Counted from the first letter of the stretch, positions 32,303 to 41,841 are shown. The stretch is 64,000 nt of DNA from Rhodothermales bacterium (GCA_039944855.1 JBDUXZ010000033.1:1-64000); one strand, 5' to 3'. A program made the numbers and translations. The notes: a model not told the origin generated them from the letters alone.

Positions 32303-35300
32303 ATGCGACTCCTCGCGCTCGCCGCGCTTCTCCTCGTCCCCCACGCCGCCGAAGCGCAGGGCTTCCGCACGTTCAACGACCGCAACCACCCTGAAATCGA
32401 CTGGCAGGTCGCCGAGACCGAGCACTTCGAGATCGTCTACCCCGAGCGGCTCGCCGGCATCGAGGCCGAGGCGGCAGCCGTCGCCGAGGAGACGTACGCG
32501 GCGCTCGCCGAGAACCTCGGCGTGACGTTCGACAAGCCGATCCGGGTCTATCTCTCGGACGAGGACGAGATCGCGAATGGCGTCGCGTTCAGCGTCGGCG
32601 CGGGATTCACGAACATCTGGGTCCACGTCAACGAGACGGCGGACATCTGGACGGGCGACGTGAAGTGGCTGCGGAAGGTGATGGCGCACGAGATCGCCCA
32701 CATCTTCCACTACCGCGCGATCCGCTCGCCCATTGGCCTGCTCCAGAACATCTTCGCGAACCCGATCCCGAGCTTCTGGGCCGAGGGCTTCGCGCAGTAC
32801 CAAACGGAGGAGTGGGACGCGCAGCGCGGCGACCGCTGGCTCCGCACGGCCGTCTTCGAGGATCGGCTGAGCTACGCCGACGGCACCTCGTCGTGGAACG
32901 GCCGGCTGAAGTACGCCGTCGGGAACGCGCAGGTGCGCTACCTCGCCGACACCTACGGCGACACGACGCTCGTGAACATTCTGGAGCACCGGAAGCGGCT
33001 GCTGCCCGGCGTCCGCGTCCACGACTTTTACAGCGCCTTCGAGGCTGAGGTCGGCACGCCGTACCGGGAGTTTTACGACGAGTGGCGCAAGCACGTCAAC
33101 GTCTACTACAACACGCTCGCCGGGCAGATGGAGCGGACGGACTCGCTCGGGACGGCGCTGAAGATCCCCGGCGCGTACCTCTACGACGTGCGCTACAGCC
33201 CGGACACGTCGAAGGTGGCGGCGCTCGTGCTCTCGTCCGTGGCGCGGCCCGTCCGCCGCCTCGCCGTGATCGAGGGCCTCGCGGACACGACGCAGGCGCG
33301 GAAGGTCCGCGTGCTCGCCGAGGGCTCGATTGAGGCACCGTTCGCGTGGAGCCGCGACGGCGAGCGGATCGCGTACGCCCGGACCGTGCGCGGGCGCTAC
33401 GGCTCGCTCGTGAACGACCTCTTCGTCGTGGACGTGGCGACGGGCTACACCGAGCGGCTCACGTACGACCGCCGCGCCTCGTCGCCGGCGTTCGGACCGG
33501 ACGGGAGCGTCGCGTTCATCGGCAGCGCGGGCGGGACGGCGAACGTGTTCGTGCGCGCCGCCGACGGGGCCGAAACCCGCCTCACCGACTTCACCGGCGA
33601 CGTGCAGCTCACGACGCTCCGCGCGAGCCCCGACGGCCGCCGCCTCGCCTTCGCCCGCTTCGGCCCGACCGGCGAGCGCGACCTCGTCGTGTTTGACTTC
33701 GACACGGGCGATCTCATCTCCGTCTCCGCCGGCGACGCCGACGACCGGATTCCGGTGTGGAGCTACGACGGCACGCGCCTCGCCTTCACCTCGCTCCGCG
33801 ACGACGCGCCGAACGTGTTCGTGGTGGACCTCGCCCCCCCGCTTCTCTCGCATCGGGCTCCGGGACACGTCCCTGTGCCCTCAGGCGTCGAGAAGCTGTC
33901 CCCCTTCAAGGAGGACAGCCCGGTGAAGCCGGGAGCAAGCCTTGCGAGCGACCGCGAACCGGGCGGGGGGTCCGAACGCCGCGTCACCCACCTCTTCGGC
34001 GGGGCGACGGCCCACGACTGGCTCCCGCCCGACTCGCTCCACCCCGACGGCCGGATCGTGCTCGTGACGAGCGAGAGTAAGCGGCGCGAGCAGGCCTTCG
34101 CCGTCGACGCCCGCCGGACCGTCGAGGTCGAAGCTCCGGCGACGGCACCCGATGCGTACGCGACGTGGACCGCGCACCGGCCGCCGCGTACGATCCCGAA
34201 CGCCATCGCCCCGGACGCCGCCCTCGTCCGGGATCGCTACAGCTACAACTCGTGGGCGAACATCACGCACGCCGGCTCCTTCGCCCTCCCCTACGCCGAG
34301 CTCGACGGGAGCGATTACGGCGTGTTCGGGACGACGCTCTGGCTCGAACCGCTCGGCAAGCACGTCTTCGTCGGGCTCGTCTCCGTGTCGATCCCGAAGT
34401 TCGCGGAGCAAACGCTCGGCTTCCTCTCGTACACCAACAACCAGTTCCTGCCGTCGCTCACGCTCAACGCGTACCGCTACCCGAGCCCGGCGCGGTGGTA
34501 CGGCGCGGGACTCCTCGTCGAAGACCTCGTCGGCGGCGACCTCACGGCGACGCTCCCGCTCGACCTCACGACGGCCCCGTTCACGAGCACGTCCGTCGAC
34601 GCCCGCGTCCGCTACGCCTACGCCGACCCGTTCGACGACAGCGCGTTCGACGACATCGAGACGACAGGGCTCGTGCGGCCGGAGGCGGGGTATCGGTCGG
34701 AGCTGCGGCTCGGGTTTACGGCGAAGCGGCAGCGACCGTACCGCTACAACGACGTCTACCCGCTCGACGGCATCGGGCTGCGCGCGCGCGTGACGGCGGG
34801 CCTGCCCGTGCTCGGCAGCGACGCCGAGTTTGTGCGCCCGGACCTCGCCGCGTACTGGGTGTCGCCGCAGCTCGGGATCGGCCGGTTCTACGCTTACGGC
34901 CGCGCGCAGGCGCGATTCGGCGACGCGCTCGCGCAGGACTTCGTCGGCCTCTCGCGCTACGACGACATCGACCTCCAGCTCCCGTTCGTCGAGCCGATCA
35001 CGCTCTCGGAGTCAGAGCGCGTGCGCGGCTACCGGCGCTACGCCGTCGGCGACCGGCTCGTCTTCGGGACGCTCGAATACCGCCTCCCACCCGTGTTCGA
35101 CCTCGGGACGCGGCTGCTCGGCTTCCTCGAACTCGGCCGCGTCTCGCCTGCCTTCTTCGTCGATGCCGCCGCCGTATGGACCGGAAATGACATCGACGAC
35201 GCGGTTCGGCGCACGGGCGTCGGGTTCGAGCTGAAGAACCGGGTGAGCCTCGGCGGCTTCCCGCTCGTCCATGCGCTCGGCGTCGCGCAGGAGTGGGACG

Positions 35301-35371
35301 ACCTCGGCCGGACCGTCGAATGGGACGCGATCGATCTCTACTACCGTATCCAGGCCACGCTGCCCTTTTAG
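32303..35371 (+). CDS. secreted metallopeptidase - beta-propeller - outer-membrane barrel fusion
   Basis: A 1,022-residue protein with a signal peptide (about 1-19). Residues 30-280 form a gluzincin-type peptidase (peptidase MA-like) with zinc motif HEIAH at 129-133 and a downstream FWAEGFAQY glutamate. Residues about 290-640 hold TolB/WD40-like blades (repeated YSPDTSKVA, WSRDGERIAYA, FGPDGSVAF, ASPDGRRLAF and WSYDGTRLAFTS elements). Residues about 690-1,022 are an aromatic-rich BamA/Omp85-like barrel ending YRIQATLPF with the usual terminal Phe. It is probably an outer-membrane protein with a periplasmic protease and propeller. About 27 residues (531-557) are encoded by an intergenic-type repeat inserted in frame. 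The ATG at 32303 directly precedes the signal peptide. Confidence 0.82.
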   Translation: MRLLALAALLLVPHAAEAQGFRTFNDRNHPEIDWQVAETEHFEIVYPERLAGIEAEAAAVAEETYAALAENLGVTFDKPIRVYLSDEDEIANGVAFSVGAGFTNIWVHVNETADIWTGDVKWLRKVMAHEIAHIFHYRAIRSPIGLLQNIFANPIPSFWAEGFAQYQTEEWDAQRGDRWLRTAVFEDRLSYADGTSSWNGRLKYAVGNAQVRYLADTYGDTTLVNILEHRKRLLPGVRVHDFYSAFEAEVGTPYREFYDEWRKHVNVYYNTLAGQMERTDSLGTALKIPGAYLYDVRYSPDTSKVAALVLSSVARPVRRLAVIEGLADTTQARKVRVLAEGSIEAPFAWSRDGERIAYARTVRGRYGSLVNDLFVVDVATGYTERLTYDRRASSPAFGPDGSVAFIGSAGGTANVFVRAADGAETRLTDFTGDVQLTTLRASPDGRRLAFARFGPTGERDLVVFDFDTGDLISVSAGDADDRIPVWSYDGTRLAFTSLRDDAPNVFVVDLAPPLLSHRAPGHVPVPSGVEKLSPFKEDSPVKPGASLASDREPGGGSERRVTHLFGGATAHDWLPPDSLHPDGRIVLVTSESKRREQAFAVDARRTVEVEAPATAPDAYATWTAHRPPRTIPNAIAPDAALVRDRYSYNSWANITHAGSFALPYAELDGSDYGVFGTTLWLEPLGKHVFVGLVSVSIPKFAEQTLGFLSYTNNQFLPSLTLNAYRYPSPARWYGAGLLVEDLVGGDLTATLPLDLTTAPFTSTSVDARVRYAYADPFDDSAFDDIETTGLVRPEAGYRSELRLGFTAKRQRPYRYNDVYPLDGIGLRARVTAGLPVLGSDAEFVRPDLAAYWVSPQLGIGRFYAYGRAQARFGDALAQDFVGLSRYDDIDLQLPFVEPITLSESERVRGYRRYAVGDRLVFGTLEYRLPPVFDLGTRLLGFLELGRVSPAFFVDAAAVWTGNDIDDAVRRTGVGFELKNRVSLGGFPLVHALGVAQEWDDLGRTVEWDAIDLYYRIQATLPF
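33894..33974 (+). repeat. dispersed repeat copy inside the peptidase-barrel gene
   Basis: This 81-bp segment matches the reverse complement of 59029-59117 almost throughout: shared blocks include AGCTGTCCCCCTTCAAGG, GGACAGCCCG, CGACCGCGAA and CGGGCGGGGGGTCCG, with one central indel. At 59 kb the sequence is intergenic. Here it is read in frame as SPFKEDSPVKPGASLASD and following residues, between propeller blades. Confidence 0.8.
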
Positions 35372-35428
35372 CCAAACCTACGCGGCGACCGGGCGTTGAC
35401 GGGGCTCCCCTCACCCAGCCCCTCTCCG

Positions 35429-36253
35429 ATGATTCAGATCGACTTCCCCGGCGGGACGATGCCCGCCCTCGGCCTCGGCACGTGGCAACTCAAGGACGAC
35501 GAGGCGACCGAAGCCGTCGCGCACGCCCTCGACCTCGGCTACCGGCACATCGACACGGCGCAGGTCTACGACAACGAGCGCGCCGTCGGCGTCGGGCTCC
35601 GCACCGCGGACGTGGACCGCGACGCCGTCTTCCTCACGACGAAGGTGTGGCGCGACAAGCTGAAGCGCCGCGCCCTCATCGCCTCGACCGACGACAGCCT
35701 CCGACGGCTCGACACCGACTACGTGGACCTCCTGCTCATCCACTGGCCGAATGAGGACGTGGAGCTTGCAGAGACGCTCGACGCGCTCCAGGAGGTGCAG
35801 CACCGGCAGCGGACGCGCCACATCGGCGTCTCCAACTTCCCGCCCGCGCTCTTCCGCGAGGCGCTGGCCATCGCCCCTGACCTCGTCTGCGATCAGGTCG
35901 AATATCACCCCTACCTCGCGCAAGAACCGCTGCTCGATGTTCTCCGCGCGCACGAGATGATCCTCACGGCGTACAGCCCGCTCGCGCGCGGCGAGGTCTT
36001 CGACGAGAGTGTCGTGCGCGAGATTGCCGAGACACACGGCAAGAGCCCGGCGCAGGTCGTGCTCCGCTGGCACCTGCAGCAGGACCGCGTCGCCGCGATT
36101 CCCAAGGCCGCCTCGGCCGCCCACCGCGCGAGCAACTTCGACGTGTTCGACTTCGCCCTCTCCGACGACGAGATGGCGCAGATTCACAGCCTCGCCCGCG
36201 AGGACGGTCGGATGATCGATCCCGATTTTGCCCCGGATTGGGATGCCGCCTGA
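35429..36253 (+). CDS. aldo/keto reductase
   Basis: A 274-residue NADPH-dependent TIM-barrel oxidoreductase. The catalytic tetrad is visible as DTAQVYDNE (Asp and Tyr), LTTKVW (Lys) and LLIHWP (His). GVSNF and the C-terminal IPKAASAAH (cofactor phosphate loop) also match. It resembles the 2,5-diketo-gluconate reductase/DkgA-DkgB group, but the substrate cannot be set from sequence. The start at 35429 (MIQIDFPGG) lies next to the first barrel strand. A palindromic repeat follows the stop. Confidence 0.9.
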   Translation: MIQIDFPGGTMPALGLGTWQLKDDEATEAVAHALDLGYRHIDTAQVYDNERAVGVGLRTADVDRDAVFLTTKVWRDKLKRRALIASTDDSLRRLDTDYVDLLLIHWPNEDVELAETLDALQEVQHRQRTRHIGVSNFPPALFREALAIAPDLVCDQVEYHPYLAQEPLLDVLRAHEMILTAYSPLARGEVFDESVVREIAETHGKSPAQVVLRWHLQQDRVAAIPKAASAAHRASNFDVFDFALSDDEMAQIHSLAREDGRMIDPDFAPDWDAA

Positions 36254-36271
36254 ACGCAGCGAAATGGTGTC

Positions 36272-36297
36272 GTAGAGACGCAGCATGCTGCGTCTAC
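36272..36297. repeat. GTAGAGACGCAGCA palindromic repeat
   Basis: An imperfect palindrome, GTAGAGACGCAGCA then TGCTGCGTCTAC, between two convergent genes. The perfect 28-bp version is at 57252-57279. It probably also acts as a terminator stem. Confidence 0.65.
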
Positions 36298-36308
36298 ATG
36301 CCGTGCGT

Positions 36309-37148
36309 CTACCCCACGTGCATCTGCAGCTCTTCGCGGCGGTGCTTCTGGCGGAGCTTGCGGAGCGCCTTCTCCTTGATCTGGCGGACGCGCTCGCGCG
36401 TCAGGTTGAACCGCTGCCCGATCTCTTCGAGCGTCAGCGGGTGCTCGCGGCCGATACCGAAGTAGAGCCGCGTGATCTCGGCCTCGCGGGCGTGCAGCGT
36501 CGAGAGCGCCCGCTCGATGTCGATCTTCAACGACTCGTCCATGAGGTAGTCGTCGGGCGAGACCTCCTCCTCGTTCGGCAGCACGTCGAGGAGCGAGTTG
36601 TCGTCGTCCTCGTTGAACGGCGCGTCCATCGAGAGGTGGCGGCTCGTGTGCTTGAGCGCGTCGCGGACCTTCTCGGGGTCGATCTCGAGCTCGGCGGCAA
36701 GCTCGTCGATGTTCGGGTTGCGCTCGTGGACCTGGGAGAGCTTGGCGCTGGTCTTGCGGATCTTCGAGATCGTGCCGATCCGGTTGAGCGGGAGGCGGAC
36801 GACGCGGCTCTGCTCGGCGAGGGCCTGGAGGATAGCCTGGCGGATCCACCAGACGGCGTACGAGATGAACTTGAACCCGCGCGTCTCGTCGAAGCGCTGC
36901 GCCGCCTTGATCAGCCCGTAGTTCCCCTCGTTGATGAGGTCGGAGAGCGTGAGCCCCTGCCCCTGGTACTTCTTCGCCACCGAGACGACGAAGCGGAGGT
37001 TCGCGCGGACCAGTTTGTGGAGCGCTTCGGCCTCGCCCTGCTTGATGCGCTGGGCGAGGTCCACCTCCTCCTCGGGCTTCAGCAGAGGAATCTGCCCGAT
37101 CTCCTGGAGGTACTGGTCCAGCATGCGCTGCTGGCGGGGGACGTACAT
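36309..37148 (-). CDS. rpoD: primary RNA polymerase sigma factor RpoD (SigA)
   Basis: A 279-residue sigma70. It has region 1.2 ([20 protein letters not shown]), region 2 ([38 protein letters not shown]-type block, [10 protein letters not shown]), region 3 and region 4.2 ([20 protein letters not shown]). It lacks region 1.1, as do the short primary sigma factors of Bacteroidota and relatives. The ATG at 37148 ([12 protein letters not shown]) is chosen; in-frame sequence upstream is not conserved in composition. Confidence 0.93.
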   Translation of the reverse strand: MYVPRQQRMLDQYLQEIGQIPLLKPEEEVDLAQRIKQGEAEALHKLVRANLRFVVSVAKKYQGQGLTLSDLINEGNYGLIKAAQRFDETRGFKFISYAVWWIRQAILQALAEQSRVVRLPLNRIGTISKIRKTSAKLSQVHERNPNIDELAAELEIDPEKVRDALKHTSRHLSMDAPFNEDDDNSLLDVLPNEEEVSPDDYLMDESLKIDIERALSTLHAREAEITRLYFGIGREHPLTLEEIGQRFNLTRERVRQIKEKALRKLRQKHRREELQMHVG

Positions 37149-37447
37149 AGGGCTACGGGTTAGGGTTAAATCGGCACGAGGCGCGTCCACGGTCAGGCAC
37201 CGCACCTACCGGGCGTAGCGTCGTCACGACGCCCGAGCGGGATACCGGTTCCTAGCCGCACACGGCCCGAATAATACAGGCGAAAAGACGGTGCCGCCCG
37301 GTTACACGGAACAGGCGCGGCCTCAGTTTCCCCGCCGCCCCCCTCGCCTACGAGCGGGACCATAAATTTCAACGCCTCCCGCCCGACCCTGCCCCCGCCC
37401 CGGCGGCCGGTCCTCTTCGTAGATTCCGGCTCTCCCGTCCGCCCCCC

Positions 37448-38398
37448 ATGTCCCCTCTCCCCGCCGACCCCTTCCTCCTCGACTGCCGCGGCCGGCGGCT
37501 CGACGCGCGGCCGGGCCGGGCGCACGTGATGGGGATCCTCAACGTAACGCCGGACTCGTTCTCCGACGGCGGGCAGTTCTTCGGACACGGTCTCGACGTT
37601 GCGCTCCGCCGGGCCGAAACGATGCTCGGCGAGGGCGCCGTGCTGATCGACGTCGGCGGCGAGTCGACGCGGCCACGGGGGACGGTGTATGGCGAGGGGG
37701 CCGCGCCGGTCGGCGAGGACGAGGAGAAGCGGCGCGTGCTGCCCGTGATCGAGGCCGTGGCGGCACGGTTTCCCGAAGCGCTGATTTCGGTGGATACGTA
37801 CAAACCCGGCGTGGCGGCGGCGGCGCTGGAGGCGGGCGCGCACCTCGTCAACGACGTCACCGGCCTCCGCGGCGGCGACGGCACGGCGCGAGCCGCGGCA
37901 CGCTTCGGCGCTCCGCTCGTGGTGATGCACGCGCTCGGCGAGCCCGGCGCGATGCCGCACGCCCACGCCTACGGCGACGTCGTCGAAGAGGTCAAAGCCT
38001 CCCTCGCCGCCTCCGTCCGCGCGGCCGAAGCGGCGGGCGTGCACGACGTGATCGTGGACCCCGGCTTCGGCTTCGGGAAGTCGGCCGAGGAGAACCTCCG
38101 GCTCGTCGGACGGGCCGACGCTTTTCTCGCGCTTGGCCGGCCCGTGCTCGTCGGCATCTCGCGTAAGAGCACGATCGGCGCCGTCCTCGGGCAGCCGGGC
38201 ACGCCGGTGCCCGTGGAGGACCGGCTCTTCGGAACGCTCGGCGCGACGGCCGTGGCCGTGCTGCGCGGCGCCTCCATCGTCCGCACCCACGACGTGCGCG
38301 CGACGGCGGAGATGCTCCGCGTGCTGATGGCGACGGTGACCGCCGCGGCCGACACCCCGGCGACCGAATCGGCCGCATTCGCGGAGGACGGCCGGTGA
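37448..38398 (+). CDS. folP: dihydropteroate synthase
   Basis: A 316-residue TIM-barrel enzyme with the folate-pathway signatures ILNVTPDSFSDGG, DVGGESTRPR, LVNDVTGLRG, DPGFGFGKS and GISRKS, and a final VRTHDV. It joins p-aminobenzoate to the pterin pyrophosphate and is the sulfonamide target. The stop overlaps the cdaA GTG by four bases, a folP-cdaA pairing seen in other genomes. The 299-bp upstream gap holds only promoter-like A/T patches (TAAATTTC near 37362). Confidence 0.95.
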   Translation: MSPLPADPFLLDCRGRRLDARPGRAHVMGILNVTPDSFSDGGQFFGHGLDVALRRAETMLGEGAVLIDVGGESTRPRGTVYGEGAAPVGEDEEKRRVLPVIEAVAARFPEALISVDTYKPGVAAAALEAGAHLVNDVTGLRGGDGTARAAARFGAPLVVMHALGEPGAMPHAHAYGDVVEEVKASLAASVRAAEAAGVHDVIVDPGFGFGKSAEENLRLVGRADAFLALGRPVLVGISRKSTIGAVLGQPGTPVPVEDRLFGTLGATAVAVLRGASIVRTHDVRATAEMLRVLMATVTAAADTPATESAAFAEDGR

Positions 38399-39213
38399 CC
38401 CTCGCCATCAACATCGGCTTCATCCCGTTCGACTGGCAGGACCTCCTCGACGTCCTCATCGTCGCGTTCCTCGTCTACCAGCTCTACCGGCTGATCCGCG
38501 GGACGATCGCGGTGCAGGTCTCGTTCATCCTGCTCGGCATCTACATCGTGGACGTGCTCGTGCGCGCCGCCGGGCTGACCACGCTGCGGGCGCTCTTCGG
38601 TGCGATCAGCGAGGTGTTCGTCCTCGCCGTCATCATCCTCTTCCAGCCCGAGATCCGGCGGCTCCTCTTCATGCTCGGCCGCAACCCGCTCGTCCGCCGC
38701 TTCGTGGCGACGCCGGCGCGCGAGAAGGCCGTCAACGAGTTCGTCGCCGCCGCCACCGAGATGTCGGAGAACCGGATCGGCTCGCTGACGGCGTTCGCGC
38801 GGTCGTCCGGCCTGCGGAACTACGCCGAGAGCGGGACGCCGATCAACGCCGACGTCGAGCGCGACCTCCTCACGAGCGTGTTCTTCCCGAACTCCCCGCT
38901 CCACGACGGCGCCGTGATCATCGAGGACCAGAAGATCGCGGCGGCGCGGTGCATCCTCCCCGTCTCCGAAGCGCGCCGGCTCGACCCCCACCTCGGCCTC
39001 CGCCACCGCGCCGCCGTCGGGCTGACGGAGCGGACGGATGCGTTCGTCGTGGTGACGAGCGAGGAGACCGGGAGGATATCGGTCGCGGAGAACGGCATCA
39101 TCCACACCGGGCTCACGCCGCAGGAGCTCCGCACCCGCCTCACCGAAGCCCTCGTCCAGCGCAACCCCGACGAGCCCCCGCCGCCCGCCACGGACGATCT
39201 CGACGGGGCCTGA
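38395..39213 (+). CDS. cdaA: diadenylate cyclase CdaA
   Basis: A 272-residue membrane cyclase that makes c-di-AMP. It has three N-terminal membrane helices (about 18-38, 40-60, 65-85) and a DAC domain (about 100-250) with the catalytic pair LHDGAVII and LGLRHRAAVGLTE (DGA and RHR motifs). GTG start inside the folP stop. c-di-AMP usually controls potassium and osmolyte balance and wall stress. No cdaR-like partner adjoins it. Confidence 0.94.
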   Translation: MTLAINIGFIPFDWQDLLDVLIVAFLVYQLYRLIRGTIAVQVSFILLGIYIVDVLVRAAGLTTLRALFGAISEVFVLAVIILFQPEIRRLLFMLGRNPLVRRFVATPAREKAVNEFVAAATEMSENRIGSLTAFARSSGLRNYAESGTPINADVERDLLTSVFFPNSPLHDGAVIIEDQKIAAARCILPVSEARRLDPHLGLRHRAAVGLTERTDAFVVVTSEETGRISVAENGIIHTGLTPQELRTRLTEALVQRNPDEPPPPATDDLDGA

Positions 39214-39321
39214 CGCCCAGCGCGGCCGGGCCTGCGCTATTCACGGAGGGTGCGCCGCCGCCCGGTCCGGGTCGCGCAAACGCCGTCGTACCTTCAGCCC
39301 CCTCGTCCTCGCCTCCCTGCT

Positions 39322-39984
39322 ATGCCGCCCCGCACGTACGACCGCCAGCGCAACGCCCTCGTCGCCCTCCTCCGCGAGAAGGGGATCACGGACGAGCGCG
39401 TGCTCCGCGCCATCGCGGCCGTGCCCCGCCACGAGTTCGTCGAGGCCGCGCTGCAGCACCGGGCCTACAAGGACGAAGCCCTGCCGATCGGGCTGAAGCA
39501 GACGATCTCGCAGCCGTTCACCGTGGCGTATCAGTCCGCCCTCCTCGGCGTCGGCTCGGGCGACAAGGTGCTGGAGATCGGGACGGGCAGCGGCTACCAG
39601 GCCGCCGTCCTCTGCGAGCTCGGCGCGCGCGTGTTCTCGATCGAGCGCCACGGCCCGCTCCTCGAACGGACCCAGACCGTGCTCGACCGCCTCGGCTACC
39701 GCGCCCTCACCCGCCACGGCGACGGCACGCTCGGCTGGTCCGCCCCCGCCCCGTACGACGGCATCGTGGTGACGGCAGGCGGCACCGAAGTCCCCGACGC
39801 CCTCCTCGAGCAGCTCCGTCCCGGCACGCCCGGCACCCCTGGCGGTCGGCTCGTCATCCCCGTCGGCGACGCCGACAAGCAGACGATGCTGCGCATCACG
39901 CGCACCGGCCCCGAGCACTTCCACCGCGAGGAGTTCCTCGACTTCCGCTTCGTCCCGCTCGTCGCCGAAGACGGCGGCCGCTGA
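39322..39984 (+). CDS. pcm: protein-L-isoaspartate O-methyltransferase
   Basis: A 220-residue SAM-dependent enzyme with motif I VLEIGTGSGYQAAVL, the upstream TISQPFTVAYQSALL block and GGRLVIPVGD; these are the PCMT signatures. It repairs isoaspartyl damage in aged proteins. The ATG at 39322 gives a normal family N-terminus. An in-frame start 72 bp upstream adds an implausible Arg-rich stretch. Confidence 0.92.
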   Translation: MPPRTYDRQRNALVALLREKGITDERVLRAIAAVPRHEFVEAALQHRAYKDEALPIGLKQTISQPFTVAYQSALLGVGSGDKVLEIGTGSGYQAAVLCELGARVFSIERHGPLLERTQTVLDRLGYRALTRHGDGTLGWSAPAPYDGIVVTAGGTEVPDALLEQLRPGTPGTPGGRLVIPVGDADKQTMLRITRTGPEHFHREEFLDFRFVPLVAEDGGR

Positions 39985-40005
39985 CGCCCCTCTCTCCTCT
40001 CCCGT

Positions 40006-40983
40006 ATGGCTTCCCCGACCTCGCGCCCCCGCGCGCTCTTCACCCACTTCACGCAGGGCCTGCTGATGGGCTCGGCGGACATCATCCCCGGAGTCAGCGG
40101 CGGGACGATGGCGCTCATCGTCGGGATCTACAAAAACCTCATCGCCGCGATCGGCGATGCCGTCACGGTGGTGCTGCTGCTCGTGCGCGGCCGGGGGCGC
40201 GAGGCGATGCGCCAGTTCGCGGCGCTCGAATGGTCGCTCCTGCTGCCCGTCGTCGGCGGGATCCTGCTCGCGATCGCGCTCGGGTCGCTCTTCATCCCCG
40301 AACTGCTGGACCGCTACCCGGTCGAGTGCCGGGCGCTGTTCTTCGGGCTCGTCGCGGCCTCGCTCGTGATCCCGTGGCGCGAGCGGCGAGAGCACCGCGC
40401 CTCGCATTACGCGATCGCCCTCGCCGGGGCCGTCATCGCGTTCGTGCTCGTCGGCCTCCCGCGCAGCGCCGACGCGGCCGACCCGTCGCTCCTACGCATC
40501 GGGCTGACGGCGGCCGTCGCCATCAACGCGATGATCCTGCCGGGTGTGAGCGGGGCGTTCCTGCTCGAAGTGCTCGGGCTTTACCGGACGACGCTGGAGG
40601 CGCTGCGCGCGCTCGACGTGGTCTACGTCGCCGCGTTCGCCCTCGGCGCGGCCGTCGGCCTCGGCGCCGCCGCGAAAGCGCTCTCGTGGCTGCTCGACCG
40701 CCACCACGACCTCACAATGGCCGTGCTCGTCGGCCTCCTCGCGGGCTCGCTGCGGGCGCTCTGGCCGTGGGTCGGCCGCATCGCCCACGTCCACTCGGAC
40801 GGGACGACGACGTACGTCCCGGACCCGTCGGTCCTCCTCGCGCCGGGCGAGGGCTGGCCGCTCGCGCTCGGCCTCGCGCTCCTCGGCTTCGCGTTCGTGA
40901 CGGCCCTGGCGTGGATCGGCCGCCGCCGCATCGCCACCGGCGACGAGACCCTCGCCCGCGAGCACGACGACGTGCACGCCTGA
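40006..40983 (+). CDS. DUF368 undecaprenyl-phosphate transporter (PopT-like)
   Basis: A 325-residue membrane protein with about eight spans. The family-defining repeats GSADIIPGVSGGTMALIVGIY (key residues D-I-I-P-G-V-S-G-G-T) and AMILPGVSGAFLLEVLGLY (P-G-V-S-G) are clear. DUF368 proteins have been identified as polyprenyl-phosphate transporters that return the lipid carrier to the cytoplasmic face. A hydrophilic insertion (about 262-283) separates the last spans. Starts 21 bp after pcm. Confidence 0.9.
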   Translation: MASPTSRPRALFTHFTQGLLMGSADIIPGVSGGTMALIVGIYKNLIAAIGDAVTVVLLLVRGRGREAMRQFAALEWSLLLPVVGGILLAIALGSLFIPELLDRYPVECRALFFGLVAASLVIPWRERREHRASHYAIALAGAVIAFVLVGLPRSADAADPSLLRIGLTAAVAINAMILPGVSGAFLLEVLGLYRTTLEALRALDVVYVAAFALGAAVGLGAAAKALSWLLDRHHDLTMAVLVGLLAGSLRALWPWVGRIAHVHSDGTTTYVPDPSVLLAPGEGWPLALGLALLGFAFVTALAWIGRRRIATGDETLAREHDDVHA

Positions 40984-41004
40984 GCCTTGAATGTCCCGCC
41001 GCGC

Positions 41005-41526
41005 TCAGTCGTCGCGCGGGACGGCGGGCGTGCCGTAGACCGTCCGGCTCCCCTGATCGAGCCCCGCGAGCCCGCCGATGACGGCCCCGGCCGCCCCGAA
41101 GAGCACGCTGCCGACGAGCGCGCCACCGACCGGGCTGAATTGAATAATCTCGCCGTCGTCGTTTGCTCCCCCCACGGCACCGACGACCACGCCGAGGCCT
41201 GCGCCGTAGACCGCTCCGAGCCCGAGCCCTTCGAGGACGCCGCGCCCCCGGTCGGTGAAGCGCACCGACGCGAGTTCGCTTGTAGGGACGGAGCGCATCT
41301 CGCCCGTGCTCGGGTCGATCCACGTCGTCGCGTCGGGGGCGATGTGGAGGCCACGCGCGCGGACCTGCTCGCCACCGTCGAGCGTCACGAGCGCGGACTC
41401 GGATTCGGCGCGGGTGTTGACGCCGGCGCGGGAATCAGGCGACGTAGCATCGAACGGGCGGCTGTGCGTGCAGCCGGTGATCGTGAGCGCGGCGAGCACG
41501 AGGAGGCGGGAGCGAAGCGAACTCAT
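41005..41526 (-). CDS. putative lipoprotein with glycine-rich hydrophobic segments
   Basis: A 173-residue protein with a type II signal peptide and lipobox (TITGC, Cys at about residue 19), a beta-rich middle (ALVTLDGGEQVRARGLHI) and two Gly/Ala-rich hydrophobic stretches (about 104-120 and 133-155) like glycine-zipper segments. No enzyme motif. It is likely anchored in the envelope. The ATG at 41526 is chosen since it places the signal peptide correctly. Confidence 0.7.
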   Translation of the reverse strand: MSSLRSRLLVLAALTITGCTHSRPFDATSPDSRAGVNTRAESESALVTLDGGEQVRARGLHIAPDATTWIDPSTGEMRSVPTSELASVRFTDRGRGVLEGLGLGAVYGAGLGVVVGAVGGANDDGEIIQFSPVGGALVGSVLFGAAGAVIGGLAGLDQGSRTVYGTPAVPRDD

Positions 41527-41559
41527 AGCAGACAACCGTCAGTTGATCGATAGCCCAAG

Positions 41560-41841
41560 CTAACGCATCGACGGCCGGTTCACCTCGTCTACGACACCGA
41601 CGATCGTCGCGTCCGTCGCGGTGAGGTCGTTCTTCGGCTTGAACGGGATCGCCGCCTCGGCGCTCGTCACGAAGATCACGGTATCGCCGACGCCCGCGTC
41701 CACGGTGTCGAGCGAGACAATCGGGCCGCCCTTGAGCGAGCCGTCGAAGTGGAGCGGCTGCACGAGCAGCATCCGCTTGCCCTCGAGCGACGGATCCTTC
41801 TGCGTCGCCCACACGCTGCCGATGACGTGGCCGAGGTTCAT
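41560..41841 (-). CDS. EutN/CcmL-type microcompartment vertex protein 2
   Basis: A 93-residue protein of the BMC-P (EutN/CcmL) family: it starts MNLGHVIGSVWATQKDPSLE and has VDAGVGDTVIFVTSAEA. BMC-P pentamers cap the vertices of bacterial microcompartment shells. The upstream paralogue overlaps it (ATGA). No hexameric shell protein or encapsulated enzyme is in the window, so its partner shell is unknown. Confidence 0.9.
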   Translation of the reverse strand: MNLGHVIGSVWATQKDPSLEGKRMLLVQPLHFDGSLKGGPIVSLDTVDAGVGDTVIFVTSAEAAIPFKPKNDLTATDATIVGVVDEVNRPSMR

